Below, piece after piece: positions 59,101 to 64,000 of a stretch of 64,000 nt of DNA. Positions within the stretch are counted from its first letter, which is position 1, and each line of letters starts with the position of its first letter. The stretch covers positions 293,607 to 357,606 of the forward strand of contig FN649745.1 in assembly GCA_000310025.1 (NCBI GenBank), given 5' to 3'. Under the pieces are notes generated by a model. It did not search any database. It was not told the origin of the DNA and saw nothing but the letters and a program-made list of their open reading frames with translations. The DNA is from Ectocarpus siliculosus (taxonomy: Eukaryota; Sar; Phaeophyceae; Ectocarpales; Ectocarpaceae). A program made the position numbers and the translations under genes.

Positions 59101-59909
59101 CCTATTGGGTATTCCACTAAGGAAGTGACGTTTTGTTTGCTATCCAGACTTTTGGAGTCTGGCGCTACATGTAGTTTCCCTTATTGACCATTTCCACGCG
59201 TCTTCTGGTATGTTTGGGGTGCCACAACGGCGTGTGAACTAGGCGCGCCGATATACTGGTGTGAATCCAATAGGCATCAGACAGCAGCGGTGGTGTGACG
59301 GCCCAGTGTCGGCGGTGCCATAGCAACCGGCTCCGTACATATTCATCAAGTTTGTTGGCAACATAGCGCGTGTTCCAAAACTTAACTTGAACTAAGTGCT
59401 GCTGCACACCACTCTGCCGTTATGTGCGTCGTGTTTGGTGATGTGTCGTAGACACAGTTGTTAGTGTCGTAAGTGCAAGGTTAGCATCCCCCTTTATCGC
59501 CCCGACGGATCGTTCAACTCCGTTGGTTGCTTCCGTGCTGCGAAGCATGCTATTGAAAATCAATACAGCTACGATATTTTCTGGGTGCGAAGATAAGATT
59601 TATACCCACGGCTGGTCATCAACAACGCAGCAGTCGTGTGTGGGCAACCACGTCTTCAATGTTGCCGCTCACACCCAAGAGACAAGAGACCACCCGAATC
59701 AAGCCGCCCCCATACAGGAGGAAGTCTGTCACCCGACCCTCTCTTCACCTTATCAAATCCGCCTGGTTTTTCAGCCGTTCCTCCTTCTCCAGCCTCGCTG
59801 CTTCTCCGCGTCGGACAAACCGTCTCCCCCCCTTCTCCCCCCCGGCTTTGGCGACCAGCTCGGATGTGCGCTGCTTTTTCCTTTCCAGCTCCGCCTTGAG
59901 AAGGTCCAT
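56153..59909 (-). CDS. PRP18: Pre-mRNA-splicing factor 18
   Basis: Complete 6-exon model on the minus strand: 59909-59749 (ATG), 58682-58472, 57951-57808, 57492-56986, 56652-56496 and 56295-56153 (TGA). The protein is 440 residues and every phase matches. PRP18 acts in the second step of nuclear splicing and stabilises 3' splice-site docking with Slu7. Seen: an N-terminal MDLLKAELERKK with RRFVRRGEAARLEKEE; a Lys/Glu coiled stretch; PITLFGET (135-142, the SFM/PSI-type motif); and the helical Prp18 domain from about residue 285, with FFRGLLKEWEMDLNARPD, QGKLETKTQKQAKDYMRPLF, the conserved loop [20 protein letters not shown] (374-393) and NNEAQRKYLVSVKRLMTYLQ. It is longer than the usual 340 or so residues because exon 4 adds an acidic (DDDDDDDD) and Ala/Gly-rich linker before the domain. 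Confidence 0.95.
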
Positions 59910-60888
59910 CGTTTCGTCGTGGGTTATGTCAAAGTCTGTGCCCTATAACCTTGCTAGGGTCCTGCTCCCCCCAAAGGACACGTGATAGCCAATCCTTTTG
60001 TAGGCTAAGATCTTGCTCGAGAATATACGGCTCTGTTGTAGGCGGTGACAACAGTGGTGTTGTTGTCGGTGCTCTCTGCCTTGCTTTCTGAGTGACACCG
60101 CACAGGGTCGGGGCTTGTCGGGGCGGCTGGGTGGCGACGGCACATGATTTCTCAATGGCTCATACCCCCAAGCATTTTGCGGAGCACCCCGAGGCAGTGA
60201 AAAAGGTGAAGAGGCTGGCAGAGCTCTCTGCTCTGTCCTTGCTTGCTGCCTGCAACGCTGTACGTCACGTTGAGGCACACAATAAAAATCATGGACGGAT
60301 TTCATAGCCAGAAGAAGAGTTTGCGGCGGCTGACAATGCATACGCTGGTGGGATTTCTCAGTTGTCATGATGGAACGGCTTTCGTCCCTGCGGCACATAT
60401 GCTGGGCGGCGGGATGTCGGCTATCCGCAGGTGAGTGCGTATTGTAGTGCTTGTCGCGTTGGGCCTTGTCAAGCCTGGAACTCCCATTGTTGTCCGTGTG
60501 TGTCGAACTTACCTGGTTCCATGGGCTTCCGTCTGATTCAAGCAATCATCTGTTTGTAGGCAGTGATCATGTTGTATGTGATCGTCGTTGAGGTGCGTGA
60601 TCATGTTTCCCGTGTCACCAACACATGTACTGCTGTAGTCCATGCATGTATGTGCTTGCTGTAACATGTGCCTGTAAACATGCAACAGCAAAGCAAGCCC
60701 ATCACTTTGTACAAGTACAACTACTGTATCACCGACCCATTGAAATCCTACCGTGGTCACGCGAGCAGCTGCAAAAGTTATGCCTTACACCAGTATCCCT
60801 CTTTTCTCGTGCCCGCAAATCCCCGCCTTCCTCCCTCAACAGCACCACCAGCAGGTTGACGTTCCCAGCCCACCGATCACCACCCGGC
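59910..60888. promoter_or_regulatory. Divergent intergenic region between PRP18 and a membrane-protein gene
   Basis: About 980 bp between the PRP18 start (-) and the ATG at 60889 (+). It must contain both promoters. ORFs here are short. Two palindromic ACATGCA/TGCATGT-type words lie at 60641-60690. No TATA-like element is convincing. Confidence 0.35.
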
Positions 60889-62740
60889 ATGACCACCAGC
60901 GACGGCGGCCTCCACCACGATGACAAACAAACGGGGGAAGCAAAAACATCAGCCTGGTCAGGAGCCTGCCGCACCGCGGCCGCATGCCTGGCAACCGCCG
61001 CCATCCTGTCCTCCTCTCTACCAGCAGGTGCCGCATCGGGCAGCCGCGGTGTTCGTCATCATCTGGACGGCGGACGGGGGAGCTCACCGGCGAACGTATT
61101 GATGGTGCTGGCCGACGAAGGGGATTTTTCGTCGGCGGACGGCAGGGCCGACGTGAGCCAGCTGGTGTTGGAGCTGAAGAAGGCGGACAGGCCAGACACG
61201 CTGCTCAACTCGATGGTGAAGATCAACGACGTGGTGGACTGGGACGAGGACGGGGTGTTGGAGAACCCTTTCGCGGCAGAGGTATGTACGGCGGTGGTGC
61301 GTTGTCTTTGGTGTAGCAAACCGCTCCAGTTTTCTGGCACTCTGGAAAGACTGCCACGGGTGTGGTACCGTGAGTGTGACGCCTAGGGCCACGCCGATAC
61401 GCTGAATATCAGCCCCCCCCGTGTACCCTTGAGTCTCACCCCGAATGATAGTTTCGTGGAATCGTCAGGAAGTTGTCATCAGGCAAAGTGATGCCAGTCA
61501 GCTACAGTAGTTAAGATACTGCTGTAGTGGGTGACCAAGAGGCTCACGGCCAATCCTGCGGCAGTACATCGAATGTACGTGTTCCTTAGGACAAAGGCTA
61601 CCCTCGTTTCGACGAGTCCCAGGTCGGGATAGGAAACTCACCCGCCGTCAAAAACGAGTCGCTCTATCAACATGACGTGGGCGCGGCGCCGTGGTCAGTA
61701 AGTGTGTGAAGGGCTCGGCTGGACCGTCTGTTGCTGCGTGAATCTGTTGCATTTGCTTGATTTCTCTGTTGCCAAGAAGAGGGTTCGCGCATGGTCGCTG
61801 CCATAACACGCGTGTGCCTCCGCGGCTCTTTTGTGGTTTTGATCGAAAGCGCGGCGATTGACAGGCAGACAGACCACTTACATTCGGCCACGCATAATTG
61901 TAAGTCCTGTGCTGGCTTGCGATGGCATCATGACCTTCATGAAACGGGGCTACTTTGTTTGTTGAGCGGCTTATCGCTGGCGGAAAACAAACCGATTAAT
62001 CGCCTCTATCTCCCGTCTTCGCCTCCCGTTGCTTTGGGCGCTCACAGAGCATCGTCAAAGGCTTGATTGACAAGCGGAGGGCTGGGGGGGAGGCATGGGA
62101 TAGCAACACAGAGGTGAGATCACACCACTTCGTCACATCGCAGTACGAAACTCTTGGTGAAGGTGCTACAGCGACCCTGGGAGTTGTATGTGTGCTTCCA
62201 TATGACTAGAGCAGCTCTTCGTCAGAGTGAAGTTGGCTTAGTCGCGTTTTGATCACGTTGTTTCGTTCGACATAGAGTCGAAGCAGTGGCCCCACGCGTG
62301 CTGCCGAGTGACATGACTTGACGCGTGCTGTTTCTGTCTTTGAGAACCAAGTACCTGTGTAGGCGGAAGTGAACGAAATCCAGCCGCCTGAAGGATATTT
62401 GTAATAATCGGGTCCGGGTAGCGCCATCATAAATCCAACCGCATGACCCAAACACCTGCCTCCTCTTTCAAACCATCAACCACCTATCGCGCGATCATCA
62501 CTTGCCATCACACGACACACACCGCGCCAGACTGCCTTCGGCATTCTCAAGAGAAAACTGGACCCTTTCAACGTGGTCCTGCTCCGGCCGTACCTCAAGA
62601 TTGCGCCGTTCTTGGGAGGCGCGTACTACCTGGCCGTGTTCTTCGTGCAGCAGAAGTTTAGAGGCTTCTTCCCGTATGCTTACTTCGGGGCGGTGGCGGT
62701 CTTCGTCGCCCCGGCGCTCATCGTAATCCTGGCGAATTGA
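60889..62740 (+). CDS. Membrane protein of unknown function (258 aa)
   Basis: Complete 4-exon model: 60889-61281 (ATG), 61590-61697, 62048-62113 and 62531-62740 (TGA). All join in phase 0. Residues about 25-55 form an Ala-rich hydrophobic segment (TAAACLATAAILSSSLPAGAA) that may be an internal signal or first membrane helix. Residues 75-135 are acidic and include LVLELKKADRPDTLLNSM and VDWDEDGVLENPF. Exon 2 carries YPRFDESQVGIGNSPAVKN. The C-terminal 70 residues start with a basic LKRKLDPFNVV and hold two strong membrane helices (IAPFLGGAYYLAVFFV and YFGAVAVFVAPALIVILA). I do not recognise the family. The coherent exon phases and the clean hydrophobic pattern support a real gene. Confidence 0.75.
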
Positions 62741-64000
62741 GCTCCAAGCAGAAAAAATAGCAAGAGATGGGAAGAGATAGACGAGCAGGGGTGGAACGCC
62801 TTTGAATGTCGGAGTAGAAACGACGAGCAACAGATGGGAAGTCGTTTTTCGGGCGCACGTCCTCTCTTTCGCCCGGCATGCCGTGTTGTAGGTTCTCTAA
62901 CAGTGCGTATTCACCGTCAGACATGGAGTGAGGAGGAACTATTTGGGAGGCGGGTGTCACTGTTCGCTGGAAAGGTGTCAGCTTGCTCTGGTTGCAGTCT
63001 CTGCTGTGGTGGTTCCCCCGTCGAACACAACGGAAACTCCAAAACTCTGCAGACTGCCCGTTGTCAGAAGAGTAGCGAGCATGATGTGTGATTTCCGTGT
63101 TGAACTGTAAGCGGCCCTGCTGCCGCTAGGCGTTGGCTGGCCGTGGAACTGGTGTGAAGGTCGAAATTGCAGCGTGTGCCCGTGCAACTAGCTGTGCACG
63201 CGAGTGTCTCTACTCGAGGGAAGGGATGCAATGTCTCCGTGATCTCTCAGCGCAGCCATGCATACAACAACCAGGCAGCGTTGTATTTTTTGTGGTGCCC
63301 CTGAGTCAAGCCAGGAAACCGAAAGGAGTGCATCGTGTAGACGCAAGTGTGGAATACTTGCGGCTGTTGGTTCACGGCAGCCGGATAACCTCCTGTCGGG
63401 TAGAACACCAGCACTGACGTCAAAACGTTGTGCCGATCGCCGTTACGGCCATAAAAATATCTCCGAGTTGCGAGAAAAATGTGATGAAACAGCCCCGTAT
63501 CATCATGCATCGTTGGACCATGTCGGGGATAACTCTCACGTGCCATAGTTGGGGAAACGGGGGACACAAGCGGGGATTACCTTCCGCCCCTGCCCATGTC
63601 ACGCTAATGCGTCACCAAACCGGGCGGAAAGTGGTTGCTCGGGGAAAAGAACACTTTTGGTGGCTGCACCAGAAAATATAGAACCAAAATTTGCTCGATG
63701 CCGAAGGAGAGTGCAACACATCATGGTGTGCTCGCTTTCGTCGAGCACTAAAATATACTACCTCGTGGGACCGACGCCGACACACATAAAACCACGACCC
63801 AAACAATGACCCAACGACAACCAACCTTCTGCTTGCTCAAAGGAATGTACCATCACACGACATATTCCCTCTCTTCGTCCCAAGCAAATGTGCGATCAGA
63901 CTATGAGCGTATCCAAAGCCGCTGCACAAACTCGTGCACGACACTTGTGCTTAGGTCTTGGCTGGGTCGCGGTTTCTCTGGAGGGTGGACATTCCTGTAC
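62741..64000. other. 3' flank; no secure gene
   Basis: 1.26 kb downstream of the membrane-protein stop. It probably starts with its 3' UTR. ORFs are short (under 110 codons) on both strands and lack motifs. No repeat with a partner in the window was noticed. Confidence 0.45.

Overview
This is nuclear DNA from an intron-rich eukaryote, most likely a brown alga of the Ectocarpus type (inference). No bacterial operons, ribosome-binding sites or CRISPR arrays are visible. Genes are split into small exons with GT..AG borders and kilobase introns full of short repeats. One gene carries a two-part signal peptide plus transit peptide with Phe at the cleavage point, as used for plastids of red-algal secondary origin. 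Proteins are rich in Ala/Gly/Pro low-complexity tracts, and one locus is a decayed ankyrin gene of a kind that is abundant in brown algae. I rebuilt each gene by hand by matching splice sites and reading-frame phase across introns.

Layout. 1-2947: the last two visible exons of a MAPEG (microsomal glutathione S-transferase 3-like) gene on +; about 400-bp inverted repeat arms lie on both sides of one exon. 6027-18859: a large minus-strand gene, 16 visible exons and about 1,720 codons, encoding a coiled-coil protein with a poly-proline/WH2-like tail; its 5' end is not found. 21530-33133: a complete 11-exon vacuolar-type Ca2+/H+ (cation/proton) exchanger gene on +. Its introns hold foldback elements, a triplicated splice acceptor, telomere-like sequence and an assembly gap (30644-30743). 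33267-33490: a 224-bp MITE. 35835-39460: a complete 5-exon leucine-rich-repeat gene on -. 39990-42900: a decayed Ty1/copia element. 44003-46700: a frameshifted ankyrin-repeat pseudogene on -. 46900-51260: mostly repeats plus one small membrane-protein ORF. 51261-53348: an unrecognised 410-residue protein on -, which shares a 279-bp intergenic region with 53628-55077, a plastid-targeted RlmH-type 23S rRNA pseudouridine methyltransferase on +. 56153-59909: the splicing factor PRP18 on -. 60889-62740: an unrecognised 258-residue membrane protein on +.

The genes do not form a pathway; this is ordinary mosaic eukaryotic gene order. The most unusual content is the coiled-coil/WH2 protein, the inverted repeats around a MAPEG exon, the repeat structures inside the exchanger introns, and a clear assembly fault around the N gap.
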